Assembly: GCA_947649365.1 (NCBI GenBank)
Contig: CANSRH010000001.1
Span: 33,153-97,152, forward strand
DNA from: an uncultured Mycoplasmatota bacterium
Lineage (GTDB): Bacteria > Bacillota_I > Bacilli_A > RF39 > UBA660
Direction of reading: 5' to 3'
DNA length: 64,000 bases
Below, one piece after another: positions 18,744 to 27,329 of this stretch; the stretch's first letter is position 1; every line of letters starts with the position of its first letter. The notes under the pieces were generated by a model. The model worked only from the letters and a program-made list of their open reading frames with translations. It searched no databases and was not told where the DNA came from. A program made the translations under genes and the position numbers.

Positions 18744-19334
18744 TTATTCTTCTGTTTTTTCTTCGTCAGTAGCTACTGGAACTTCTACGTTACCGCTTGC
18801 TAGTTCAGCTGCTTCAGATACCATTTCTGCTAGTTCTTCATCTCTTTTAGCCATTTCTGCTTCATGAACTGCTGCTTCTTTTGCTTGTTCTTTTAGTTCT
18901 GCATCATTGACACCTTCAATTGCAATTCCCATGTTTCTTGCAGTTCCTTCAATGATATTCATTGCAGATTCTACATCATAGGCATTTAAATCAGGTAATT
19001 TGGTTTCAGCAATTTTTCTAAGTTCTTCTTTGGAAATAGTAGCCACAATTTCATTGGCTCCTTTTTTGCTTCCTTTACTGATTTTAGCAGCTTTCTTTAA
19101 TAAGAATCCAGCAGGTGCTGTTTTTATAACAAAATCGAATGTTCTGTCTTCATAAACAGAGATTTCTACTGGTAGAACGTCTCCCATTTTGTCTCTGGTT
19201 GCTTCATTGTACTTTGAACAGAAATCTTGAATGTTGATTCCTGCAGGCCCTAAACATGTTCCAACTGGTGGAGCAGGTGTTGCCTTTCCCGCTTCGATTT
19301 GTAGTTTTATTTTCTTTACGACTTCTTTAGCCAC
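18744..19334 (-). CDS. rplK: 50S ribosomal protein L11 with C-terminal acidic extension
   Basis: About 196 aa. The first 140 residues are ordinary L11: [30 protein letters not shown], then [20 protein letters not shown] and the C-terminal rRNA-binding domain ending [15 protein letters not shown]. An extra tail of about 50 residues rich in Ala/Glu follows ([20 protein letters not shown]...ATDEEKTEE), absent from most L11 proteins of about 141 aa. The start was moved to GTG 19334, because the track's GTG at 19343 is part of the AGGAGGTG ribosome site. Confidence 0.97.
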   Translation of the reverse strand: MAKEVVKKIKLQIEAGKATPAPPVGTCLGPAGINIQDFCSKYNEATRDKMGDVLPVEISVYEDRTFDFVIKTAPAGFLLKKAAKISKGSKKGANEIVATISKEELRKIAETKLPDLNAYDVESAMNIIEGTARNMGIAIEGVNDAELKEQAKEAAVHEAEMAKRDEELAEMVSEAAELASGNVEVPVATDEEKTEE

Positions 19335-19366
19335 GAAAAACACCTCCTATAAAAATATTCTTCGTT

Positions 19367-19402
19367 AAGTGGTTTTGGGCAAATCCGCATTTCCCTCCCA
19401 CT
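19367..19402 (-). ncRNA. Putative L1-binding leader of rplK-rplA
   Basis: The leader RNA reads AGTGGGAGGGAAATGCGG, then ATTTGCCCAAAACCACTT. Outer stem AGTGG/CCACT and inner GGG/CCC flank an asymmetric internal loop with GGGAGG, the layout of the L1 rRNA-mimic site used for autoregulation in other bacteria. Family assignment comes from memory of the motif, not a covariance search. Confidence 0.6.
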
Positions 19403-19442
19403 AAACAATCAATCTAACATAATATATGCGATTGCACCTAAG

Positions 19443-19471
19443 ATAATAGCATAAAATAAAGTCTTTGACAA
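19443..19471 (-). promoter_or_regulatory. Promoter of rplK-rplA
   Basis: TTGTCA, 17-base spacer, TATTAT on the minus strand, giving a leader of about 100 bases that includes the putative L1 site. It directly follows the stop of the 517-aa gene. Confidence 0.75.
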
Positions 19472-19495
19472 CCACTTTTTATTTTTTGGACTTGA

Positions 19496-21049
19496 TTAGA
19501 TTGTTTCTTTTTTTATTCTTTTTCTTTCTAATGTTTCTATAAAACAATTTTTAAATCTTTCCACTGCTTTTTTATTATCAAAAGAATCAAATTTATTTAC
19601 ATTTTTAAGAATTGCATTGTAAATGCTTTCTGATATTTTTCTATTTGCAATTGCATAAATTAAGTAAGTGCGCTGTACCCCTATTATCTTAGCAAAACTA
19701 TCCATAGTTATTCCTATAGTCTTTTGAAACCGCACAATTTCAAAAGATAAATCTTGTCCAGGTTTTAAAATACAATTTAATAAATCACAACACGCTTTTA
19801 TGTTTTCTAGCTGATCAGTTGTTAAATTTTTTGTTGCTTTATAAGTTTCATATTGATTTATTACTAAATTTGCTTCTTCTTCACTTAAAATGGAAATGGA
19901 GGAAAAACTGTCACTTGATAAGCCTAAACTAATATTTGTCTGTATTATGATTTCTTCTCTTAATTTTTCTTTTAAAATATTTTGTTTCAATATTTCTTTT
20001 AATTTATTTATTCCATTTTGTTCTACTTCTAATATATATTCTTTCTCTTCTATTTTTTCTATCTCTTTATAAATTTCTAGTTGCTTAGCAATCGAAATCT
20101 GGTTTGTTGGAACTTTATTTTTTACAACACGATATTTTTTAAAAAAGGCAAAAGCTAAAACACGATTTTCACCATTGTTTAAAGAAAAGAAAGCACATAA
20201 TTTTTGTAAGAAATAATTTAAAGCATCTTGAAAGCCTAAAGATTGTTCTAGGTTATTGTATAAATTTTCTATATTTGAATCTTTTTGTGATTCTTCTGTT
20301 CTTTCTATAAGAGCTATCATTTTTAATGCAACAAGAGGAGTTAATACATATAAATTGTTTTCTATATGATTGTAGTTATCAGTCGTCATACATAAAATTT
20401 TTCCCATTTCTTGCTTGGACAAATGCAATTTATAGCGTAAGTATACCAAAAGACTTTTTCTAGACATTGGATTTAAAATCAAAGTTTTTGGTTCTAACTT
20501 TATTTTTTCTTGAAAATGTCTGGCTTTTATTTTAGGCCCTTTTTCTTTTTTCCAATTTTTATTTGGTTTTTTATCGTATTTAATTTGTCCTAAATAGCCA
20601 TCTTTTTTTAATCGTATTTTTAATTCAATCAGTTTGTCAAAAAGGAATTGTTCTTTTGGTGTTAAATGTATTTCTCGTTTTTCTACAGCAAGAATAAATT
20701 TATACATTTCTCTATCATTGCTAAAATAATACTCGTTTTCTTTTGGAAAACGCTTTTGTTCTAAAATTACTTTATATAATTCTTGTAATTGTTCTGTTAC
20801 TGTCAAAGAAATTATTTCTTTTATCTTATTTATTTTTTCTATTTGTTCTTCAGTTAAAGTGAAGTATTTTAACTTTTCTTTATTTTTTATATTATACATT
20901 TGAGTAATAAACCATTTTCTCATGTCGATTCCGTCTTGGAATTTTCTTTCTCCTACTTGTGGTAATCTTTTGTATTTGATTACGTATTCATTTAGTTCGT
21001 TGTATTTTTTATTCCATTTCACTCTTTTTTGCGTTTGTTCTGATGGCAT
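19496..21049 (-). CDS. Large helical protein with helicase-associated-like repeats and HTH-like segments
   Basis: 517 aa, no signal peptide or membrane helix. Residues 8-75 (VKWNKKYNELNEYVIKYKRL...MRKWFITQMYNI) resemble a helicase-associated (HA) three-helix repeat; about 80-150 looks like a second, degenerate copy. A lysine-rich linker follows. HTH-like helices occur near 205-230 (LRYKLHLSKQEMGKILCM) and near 455-480 (ITMDSFAKIIGVQRTYLIYA). It is probably DNA-binding and sits between spo0A and the rplKA promoter, where nusG and secE might be expected. No enzymatic motif is seen; function unknown. Confidence 0.6.
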   Translation of the reverse strand: MPSEQTQKRVKWNKKYNELNEYVIKYKRLPQVGERKFQDGIDMRKWFITQMYNIKNKEKLKYFTLTEEQIEKINKIKEIISLTVTEQLQELYKVILEQKRFPKENEYYFSNDREMYKFILAVEKREIHLTPKEQFLFDKLIELKIRLKKDGYLGQIKYDKKPNKNWKKEKGPKIKARHFQEKIKLEPKTLILNPMSRKSLLVYLRYKLHLSKQEMGKILCMTTDNYNHIENNLYVLTPLVALKMIALIERTEESQKDSNIENLYNNLEQSLGFQDALNYFLQKLCAFFSLNNGENRVLAFAFFKKYRVVKNKVPTNQISIAKQLEIYKEIEKIEEKEYILEVEQNGINKLKEILKQNILKEKLREEIIIQTNISLGLSSDSFSSISILSEEEANLVINQYETYKATKNLTTDQLENIKACCDLLNCILKPGQDLSFEIVRFQKTIGITMDSFAKIIGVQRTYLIYAIANRKISESIYNAILKNVNKFDSFDNKKAVERFKNCFIETLERKRIKKETI

Positions 21050-21103
21050 TTTTCTTCCCCCTTTTTAGAAGTTTTATTATCTTACCATGTTATTTAAAAA
21101 AAT

Positions 21104-21140
21104 CAATAAAAAAAAATAGAATAACTTTTATTGGTTATCC
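21104..21140 (-). terminator. Terminator overlapping the end of spo0A
   Basis: GGATAAC / GTTATTC stem (one G-T pair) with an 8-base loop, followed by TATTTTTTTTTATTG on the minus strand. The stem includes the last codons of spo0A. Confidence 0.65.
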
Positions 21141-21905
21141 CATGTTTACTACTTGTTTATTTAATCTTAAATTATCTGCTATTGTTGCAATGAATTCTGA
21201 ATTTGTAGGTTTACTTCTATCATAATCTACGCTGTGACCAAATAATTCTTCCATTAGTTCATAGTCTCCTCTAGACCAACTTACTTCAATTGCATGACGT
21301 ATTGCTCTTTCTACTCGACTAGCTGTTGTATCAAAACGAAGAGCTATTTCTGGATATATGCATTTGGTGATTCCACCGATCATATCTGGATTTTCATACA
21401 TCATGTATACACTTTCTCTTATGTATTGATATCCTCTTATGTGTGATGGAATGCCTAGGGAATGAAGTAGCTTACTGATTTCAATTTCTACTTTGGTATT
21501 TTTTGTTTCTACTTCTTCTTCTGTACTAGGATTCACAATATCCATGATTCTTTGTTCTAAAGCTTTCATTTCAAATGGCTTTAGCATATAATAATCAACA
21601 TCGTATTGGCTAACCATTTTTATCGTTGATTCTTTCTTGTAGCTTGTTAGAATAAGAACATTCTTTTTAATATCGTTCTTTTTCATCTCTTCTAAAATTG
21701 TTAATCCATCTACTTCTGGCATGATGATGTCCATGATTACCACATCATAATCATTTTGGTTCTTTAGAATGTATTCTAAGGCCTCTTTTCCATTGTTGAT
21801 TGTTTTTACTACATTTATAACTGCGTGACTACTAAAATACTGCACTGTCTTATTTGTGATTGCTGCGCTATCGTCAATCATAAGTACGTTAATAGTTGAT
21901 TTCAT
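21135..21905 (-). CDS. spo0A: Stage 0 sporulation protein A (response regulator)
   Basis: 256 aa master regulator of sporulation. Receiver domain (1-125): acidic pair in MIDDSA, phospho-acceptor Asp in DVVIMDIIMPEVDG, Thr/Ser switch ILTSYK and the conserved Lys in YYMLKPF. A variable linker leads to the Spo0A C-terminal DNA-binding domain with IRGYQYIRESVYMMYENP and SRVERAIRHAIEVSWSRGD, then KPTNSEFIATIADNLRL, which are specific to Spo0A. AAGGAG lies before the ATG. Its presence, with gerQ, indicates a spore-forming lineage or recent ancestry of one. Confidence 0.96.
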   Translation of the reverse strand: MKSTINVLMIDDSAAITNKTVQYFSSHAVINVVKTINNGKEALEYILKNQNDYDVVIMDIIMPEVDGLTILEEMKKNDIKKNVLILTSYKKESTIKMVSQYDVDYYMLKPFEMKALEQRIMDIVNPSTEEEVETKNTKVEIEISKLLHSLGIPSHIRGYQYIRESVYMMYENPDMIGGITKCIYPEIALRFDTTASRVERAIRHAIEVSWSRGDYELMEELFGHSVDYDRSKPTNSEFIATIADNLRLNKQVVNMG

Positions 21906-22026
21906 TTTTTTCTCCTTCTTTTACTTATTTTTACTGCACGCAAGTTAATTATAAAACAAAGAAAACCCAAAATACTAGAAAATCTTTTGTAATGTTGTGT
22001 CAAGTCGTGTCTAATGCTGTCATTTT

Positions 22027-22728
22027 TTAAAAGTTTACAAGAATTTGTCTAATATTTTCGGGGTTATTCGCACTATTTCCAATCAAAAAACCATCCAATT
22101 TGTCTATCTTTGTGAGTATTTTGCAATTTTCTGGAGTAATTCCTCCACCATAAAGAAATGGAGTGTCGAGATGAAAATTATTTTTTATATATTCTTTGGT
22201 AGTTTGACAGATTTTTGCTAATTTTTCTGGCGGAATGGTTTCTGTTTTTCCAATGAGCGAAGGAGGTTCGTAAGCTAGTAGGATGTTTTCTTGTTCTTGT
22301 TTTTTTAATGGCGCTACTATCAATGTTAGAAAGTTTATTATTTCTTGTGTTATTTTTTCTTCGCTCTTTTCTTCTGTTGTTCCAATACACAAAACCACTT
22401 TTATTTTTGCTTTTGTGGCATTTTTTATTTTTACTTTTATATTTTCTATGGTGTCTTTTGTTTCTGCATGATTTAAAAGGCAGTAGGATACTTTTAAACT
22501 TGCTATGTCTTTTGCTAAAATTTCACCTGTATGGGCACCATTTTCATAAATGGATAAATTTTGACTTCCTATTTTGTAAGGTGCATCATAAAAAAAAGCT
22601 AGAAAGGGAGAAGAAGGAAAAACGACCATTTCTATTTGTTCCGCCAAGAATTCCTTTAGTTTCTTCTTATATTCTAGTATTTCGTTTACATTTTTGTTTG
22701 TTTTTAAGTTAATCATCAAGTACTTCAA
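22027..22728 (-). CDS. tpiA: Triosephosphate isomerase (divergent, TTG start)
   Basis: 233 aa, slightly shorter than usual TIM (about 250). Catalytic residues are kept: Lys in MINLKTN (normally GNWKMN), His in LLNHAETKDT (normally GHSERR) and Glu in LLAYEPPSLIGKTET (loop 6 normally YEPVWAIGTG). The phosphate loop is FLYGGGITPENC, and FLIGNSANNPE replaces the usual LVGGAS. The TTG start is supported by GGAGG nine bases upstream and by the distance to the NLK motif. It overlaps pgk by 20 bases. Interconverts DHAP and GAP, completing a tpi-pgk-gap cluster. Confidence 0.88.
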   Translation of the reverse strand: MKYLMINLKTNKNVNEILEYKKKLKEFLAEQIEMVVFPSSPFLAFFYDAPYKIGSQNLSIYENGAHTGEILAKDIASLKVSYCLLNHAETKDTIENIKVKIKNATKAKIKVVLCIGTTEEKSEEKITQEIINFLTLIVAPLKKQEQENILLAYEPPSLIGKTETIPPEKLAKICQTTKEYIKNNFHLDTPFLYGGGITPENCKILTKIDKLDGFLIGNSANNPENIRQILVNF

Positions 22729-23920
22729 TTTGCTTAGCCTCCATAATACTTTCTATTCCTACTAAGGAACCTTTTGTTAAATATTCTAGTGTTGCTCCAC
22801 CACCACAGGAAAGGTAGGTAAATTCGTTTTGGTATCCTAGCCGTTTTACTGCTCCCACAGAGTCTCCTCCACCAACAACTACAATTGCATTTTGATTTTT
22901 TAAAATATTGAATAATTCTTTTGTACCATTCGAAAAACGGATGTCTTCATAAAAGCCCATGGTTCCATTTAAGAATATTGTTTTACTAGCAGCAATTGCC
23001 GTTTTGTATTTTTCTAATGTTTTGACTCCTATATCTAATATGACATCGTTGTCGCCGATTTCATTTATTTTTTTGTATCTGGCATAGGATTCGTCATACG
23101 TACTTCCAACGACTGCGTCTAAGGGTAACATTAGTTTTTCTCGATAGTTTAACATAATTTGTTTTAATTTTTCCATGGTGTATTCACTTTCAGTCGCTAA
23201 GGAAGAACCAATATTAAAGTTGAGTGTTTTTAAGAAACTATTGGCTAGTCCTCCTGCTAGTAGTAAGTGGTCGCATTTTGGAAGAAGAGTCTCGATTAGT
23301 TTTAGTTTGTCTTCTACTTTTGCTCCCCCCATAATGACTGTGAAAGGATGTTCTGGATTTTTTAAGAATCGTTCTAAAGAGGCTAGTTCTCTTTCGACAG
23401 AGAACCCGATACAACTTGGTAAAAATTTGGTTATTCCTACGGTCGATGCATGTTCTCTATGTGCACTTGCAAAAGCATCCATGACAAATACATCTGCTAA
23501 AGAGGCAAAAAAGGCTGCAAGTTGAATGTTGTTGTTGCTTTCTAATTTGTTTGGAACATCTAAAAATCTTGTGTTCTCCAGTAATAAAATATCTCTTGGG
23601 AGCATCATTTGAATTCTTTCTGGTAGTGAGGGATCCATGACTTCTTTATTAAAGTACACTTCTCTTCCTACCAATTCTTTTAATCGTTTTGCGACTGGTT
23701 CTAAAGAGTGATAGTATTTATCTTGTTCCGTCCTAACTTTTCCTAAATGACTTAAAAGGATTATTTTACAATTGTTTTTGATTAAATACCGAATGGTTTC
23801 TAAACTTTCTACAATTTTTGTGTCGTCTAAAATGATTCCATTTTGTATAGGAATATTATAATCGCAACGAACGATTACTCGTTTGTCTTTTAAGTCCATA
23901 TTTTCAATTCTTTGTTTCAT
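22709..23920 (-). CDS. pgk: Phosphoglycerate kinase
   Basis: About 403 aa. Begins MKQRIENMDLKDKRVIVRCDYNIP (substrate-binding RxDxN-type segment), followed by ILLSHLGKV, DILLLENTRF, a nucleotide region with PFTVIMGGAKVEDKLKLI, and the C-terminal VVVGGGDSVGAVKRLG and STGGGA-like SCGGGATLEYL. Transfers phosphate from 1,3-bisphosphoglycerate to ADP. The start was placed at ATG 23920, downstream of the track's TTG, because GGTGAT precedes it. Directly downstream of gap. Confidence 0.97.
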   Translation of the reverse strand: MKQRIENMDLKDKRVIVRCDYNIPIQNGIILDDTKIVESLETIRYLIKNNCKIILLSHLGKVRTEQDKYYHSLEPVAKRLKELVGREVYFNKEVMDPSLPERIQMMLPRDILLLENTRFLDVPNKLESNNNIQLAAFFASLADVFVMDAFASAHREHASTVGITKFLPSCIGFSVERELASLERFLKNPEHPFTVIMGGAKVEDKLKLIETLLPKCDHLLLAGGLANSFLKTLNFNIGSSLATESEYTMEKLKQIMLNYREKLMLPLDAVVGSTYDESYARYKKINEIGDNDVILDIGVKTLEKYKTAIAASKTIFLNGTMGFYEDIRFSNGTKELFNILKNQNAIVVVGGGDSVGAVKRLGYQNEFTYLSCGGGATLEYLTKGSLVGIESIMEAKQIEVLDD

Positions 23921-23972
23921 ATGCATCACCAATTTTCTAGAATAATCTATCTTTTTTCATAAGTAAAGTTTT

Positions 23973-24983
23973 TTATTTGTTTTCAAACATTTTTTTAGCC
24001 GTACGAAGCATTTGACAGGTGTAACCAGTTTCATTATCGTACCAAGAAGCGATTTTCACTAGTTGTTTTCCGTCACTTTCTACTACTTTCGTTAGAGAAG
24101 CATCGACAAGGGAACCACATTTTTTTCCAATGATATCACTAGATACAATTGGGTCAAAGGTTACTTTTAAGGTTTCATTTTGAGCACTTATAAGAGCAGT
24201 ATTGATTTCTTCTATAGTTACATTTCTTTTTAATTCTAAGACCAAATCACATAATGAACCATCACTTACTGGTACACGATAAGCAAGTCCATCTACTTTT
24301 CCCATCAGCTTAGGAATCACTTCTCCGATTGCTTTTGTTACTCCTGTTGAGGTAGGAATAATATTTTGCGCAGCAGCACGACCTCTTCTTTCTTTGATTC
24401 CTTTTTTGTGAGGGATATCAAGTGTTGCTTGGTCATTGGTGTACGCATGAATAGTGCTCATAAAACATTTTTCTATACCAAAGTTATCTTCTATCACTTT
24501 TAAGACAGGAGCTAAGCAGTTCGTTGTACAAGAAGCACCTGAAATAATTTGATCTTCGTTTGTTAGAATGTTATCGTTTACATTGTAAACAATGGTTTTA
24601 ATATTGTCTTTTGCAGGAGCAGAGATGAGTACTTTTTTGGCTCCCGCTTTTCTATGTTTCTTTGCTCCTTCTATATTTGTAAATAAACCTGTACATTCTA
24701 GCACTAAGTCGATTCCTAATTCTCCCCATGGTAAGTTTTCTGGGTCTTTTTCTTTGTATACTTTGATTCTCTTTTTGTTGTTGATTACGAGTTCATCGTT
24801 ATCAAATTTGATTAAGTCTTCATGAAATGCACGATGATTTGTGTCATATTTTAAGAGATAAGCAAGCTCTTCTGGGTCTGTTAAGTCATTGATTGCTATG
24901 ATGTCAAAATCAGTTCCCGTTATCATTTCTCGAAATGCTACTCTTCCTATTCTTCCAAATCCATTAATTGCTACTTTTATCAT
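23973..24983 (-). CDS. gap: Glyceraldehyde-3-phosphate dehydrogenase
   Basis: 336 aa. NAD-binding INGFGRIGR at the N-terminus, active site SGASCTTNCLAPVLKV with catalytic Cys, then RRGRAAAQNIIPTSTGVTKAIG and the end WYDNETGYTCQMLRT. NAD-dependent glycolytic type by position in the gap-pgk-tpi cluster. It precedes pgk by about 50 bases. Confidence 0.98.
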   Translation of the reverse strand: MIKVAINGFGRIGRVAFREMITGTDFDIIAINDLTDPEELAYLLKYDTNHRAFHEDLIKFDNDELVINNKKRIKVYKEKDPENLPWGELGIDLVLECTGLFTNIEGAKKHRKAGAKKVLISAPAKDNIKTIVYNVNDNILTNEDQIISGASCTTNCLAPVLKVIEDNFGIEKCFMSTIHAYTNDQATLDIPHKKGIKERRGRAAAQNIIPTSTGVTKAIGEVIPKLMGKVDGLAYRVPVSDGSLCDLVLELKRNVTIEEINTALISAQNETLKVTFDPIVSSDIIGKKCGSLVDASLTKVVESDGKQLVKIASWYDNETGYTCQMLRTAKKMFENK

Positions 24984-25003
24984 TTTTTCTTTTTCCTTTC
25001 TTG

Positions 25004-26644
25004 TTATCCAATAAATTCTCTTAATATGGAATCTTTACTAATGTATTCACTTGGAATCGGATAAAAACCTTGTAAAGATTTTATAAGTCTTCTTGCTTCT
25101 TCATAATAAGGGGAGTCTAGTCCTACTGAGTAGAGTAGTGGCTCTACAAATACTTTTAGTACTCCTACTTCAAATACATAAGCGGTATTTATTACAGTAT
25201 CTGCTTGATGCACGTATGGGAAGATGTATTTTTCTTCTCCTTCTCTAACACTTTGCCACAGCTCTATGGTTTTTGCGACATCTGTTCCACGAGTACGATT
25301 GTCTCTTATGATTCTTCTTAATAGTCGTAAGTCTACTGTCGATACATAGTTATGTCTATCAATTCCTAAAGGAATAAATGGACTTAAGTAAATTTTATAT
25401 TTGTATTTTTCTTCAATGTCTGGAGTTAATTCATCGTTTAGGCAGTGTAAGCCTTCTATTAGAAGAATACTGTTTTCTTCCATTTTTACACCGTTTGCTC
25501 TTCTATTTTTTTTACCTATCACAAAATCATAGATGGGCAAATGAACTTCTTCTCCTTCTAATAAAGCCTTTAAGTCTTTATTAAATAAATGGGTATCTAT
25601 TGCTTCTAAGCATTCAAAGTCATATTCGCCCTTTTTGTTTTTGGGAGTCTCTTCATGGTCTTTGTAGTAATCATCAACAGAAATAGGAATGGTATTAAAT
25701 CCCAAAGATTTTAGATAGCTAGCCAGTCTTTTGGTAGTGGTTGTTTTTCCTGTAGAAGAAGGGCCAGAAATTAAAATAATTTTTTTCTCTTTGCTTTCTT
25801 TTATTCTTCTTGCAACATGGGCGATTTCTTCATTAAATACAAGCTCATTGGCTTCAATGATTTCTTTGATTTTACTTTCACTGATTTGTTTATTTAAATC
25901 AGCAAGATAAGGGATATGCATTATATCTAACCATTTTTTCCCTTCATTAAATGTAGCAATAATATTTTCATAGTGAACATATTCTGGTACTAAGCCTTCC
26001 GTTCTACTGCTTGGATAGACTAAAACGATTTTATTATTTCCTAAATAAACTAAATCAAATTTACTAATTTTTCGTGAATTGTAAGGCAATTCTGTATAGT
26101 AATAATTGTAGTAATTTTTTAATTTTTGAAATGTTACTACATCGGTGTTTGTGTTATGAATATTGGTAGCTTTTTCTATTTGCCCCTGTTTTTTAAAATA
26201 TTGTATGGCTTCTTTCTTATTCACATTGTATCTTTCTATCTTTTCATTTTCACCAATGATTTTAGACATAGCTGCTTTTATTTTATTTAAATCTTCTTTG
26301 ATAACGGAATGTGGTCCAATAATTTCGGTCATTATTCCTTTTGGTACACTATGTAAAAATTCTACTTCTACGTCTTTCATTGTTTCTTTTACTGCCACTT
26401 CAAAAATAAATTTCAAAGCTGCTTGGTACATGCGGTATCCATAGGGATCCAAAACATCAATGAATTCTATTGTGCAGGATTTCGTTAATTTGGATGTCAT
26501 TGCTACAATTTCATTCCCTATTTTGGCACCTAAAATGATATGTGGCATTTTGTTTTGGTAATATTCCGCTACTTCATACAAAATTGTTCCTATTGGAAAA
26601 TTTTTAGATGTTCCATCTTTAAAGGTTATAATTATTTCTTGCAT
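25004..26644 (-). CDS. Nucleoside (uridine-type) kinase with ThrRS-like N-terminal domains
   Basis: 546 aa. The N-terminal 60 residues (EIIITFKDGTSKNFPIGTIL) form a TGS domain and the next about 150 resemble the threonyl-tRNA synthetase second additional domain (FEVAVKETMKDVEVEFLHSV). The C-terminal half is a P-loop uridine kinase/phosphoribulokinase domain: Walker A SGPSSTGKTTTTKRLASYL (about 295), SVDDYYKDHEETP, and LIEGLHCLNDELTP. This architecture is known in Firmicutes; the physiological substrate is uncertain. GAGGGG precedes the ATG. It lies upstream of gap, possibly in the same transcript. Confidence 0.88.
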   Translation of the reverse strand: MQEIIITFKDGTSKNFPIGTILYEVAEYYQNKMPHIILGAKIGNEIVAMTSKLTKSCTIEFIDVLDPYGYRMYQAALKFIFEVAVKETMKDVEVEFLHSVPKGIMTEIIGPHSVIKEDLNKIKAAMSKIIGENEKIERYNVNKKEAIQYFKKQGQIEKATNIHNTNTDVVTFQKLKNYYNYYYTELPYNSRKISKFDLVYLGNNKIVLVYPSSRTEGLVPEYVHYENIIATFNEGKKWLDIMHIPYLADLNKQISESKIKEIIEANELVFNEEIAHVARRIKESKEKKIILISGPSSTGKTTTTKRLASYLKSLGFNTIPISVDDYYKDHEETPKNKKGEYDFECLEAIDTHLFNKDLKALLEGEEVHLPIYDFVIGKKNRRANGVKMEENSILLIEGLHCLNDELTPDIEEKYKYKIYLSPFIPLGIDRHNYVSTVDLRLLRRIIRDNRTRGTDVAKTIELWQSVREGEEKYIFPYVHQADTVINTAYVFEVGVLKVFVEPLLYSVGLDSPYYEEARRLIKSLQGFYPIPSEYISKDSILREFIG

Positions 26645-26723
26645 ACTTTACCCCTCGTATTCTCTTTTATTTTATCATAAAATTGATTATTTTGTCATAA
26701 AAACATATAGTCAAAATAAAACA

Positions 26724-26754
26724 AAAACTTTGTTTTTTATTCAAACAAAGTTTT
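26724..26754 (-). terminator. Strong intrinsic terminator after the 139-aa gene
   Basis: A 12-bp stem AAAACTTTGTTT / AAACAAAGTTTT with a 7-base loop, followed by TGTTTTATTTT on the minus strand. Confidence 0.85.
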
Positions 26755-26770
26755 CTCTCTTTTTCTTTCA

Positions 26771-27190
26771 TTATCGTATAGGTGATTCTGAATTGTTTTC
26801 ACTTATTCTTGCTTCATTTTGATAGTTTAAAAAGACATTCGTTTTATCAAACACAATTGTTCCTTTTACTAATTGTTCTAGTAAACCTGGCATCAAATTC
26901 ATACAATCATCTACTTGAGAACTAGCAAATGCAAGTTTGATTCCTGTCGTAGCTTTTAGGAAAGATTTTAATTCTTCTCCAACTTGAGAAATTGCTTCTG
27001 TTGGTTTTTTTGTTATAACCCAAACTTGAATCGTTTGAATCTGATTTTTTGCATCTCTTTTTATCTGATACTCTTCTTCTTCTGTTATTATAACGTCACT
27101 GCTTAAAAATTTTGTATAAAATGCACAAAGTATATTTTCATCTGTTTCAAACAATTTAGAAACTATCATGTTTATATATTTTTCTTGCAT
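26771..27190 (-). CDS. Hypothetical cytosolic protein (139 aa)
   Basis: No signal peptide or membrane helix. Contains FLSSDVIITEEEEYQIKRDAKNQ, IQVWVITKKPTEA and SSQVDDCMNLMPGLLEQLVKGTIVFDK. The beta-strand then acidic pattern loosely recalls a minimal nucleotidyltransferase-like fold, but the GS motif is absent, so no function is assigned. It has its own consensus promoter and terminator, and GGGGGA before the ATG. It diverges from clpP. Confidence 0.6.
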   Translation of the reverse strand: MQEKYINMIVSKLFETDENILCAFYTKFLSSDVIITEEEEYQIKRDAKNQIQTIQVWVITKKPTEAISQVGEELKSFLKATTGIKLAFASSQVDDCMNLMPGLLEQLVKGTIVFDKTNVFLNYQNEARISENNSESPIR

Positions 27191-27217
27191 ATTTATCCCC
27201 CTTTCTTTTGAGAGCTT

Positions 27218-27246
27218 ATTCTAGCAAAATACTTTTCTTCTGTCAA
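27218..27246 (-). promoter_or_regulatory. Promoter of the 139-aa gene
   Basis: TTGACA-N17-TAGAAT on the minus strand, 28 bases upstream of the start codon. Confidence 0.75.
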
Positions 27247-27329
27247 TTATTATTTTATTGCACAATTAGACATCTTTTTTTCGTATATTCTTATTTCTTT
27301 TATCTATGATAGTAATAGGTGATGCAAAA

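Noticed and set aside
19412-19498. Open 28-codon stretch ending KWLSKTLFYAIILGAIAYIMLD before rplK, resembling a SecE C-terminus.
   Set aside because: It has no start codon with a ribosome site, directly follows a stop in the same frame, and contains the TTGTCA-N17-TATTAT promoter of rplKA.
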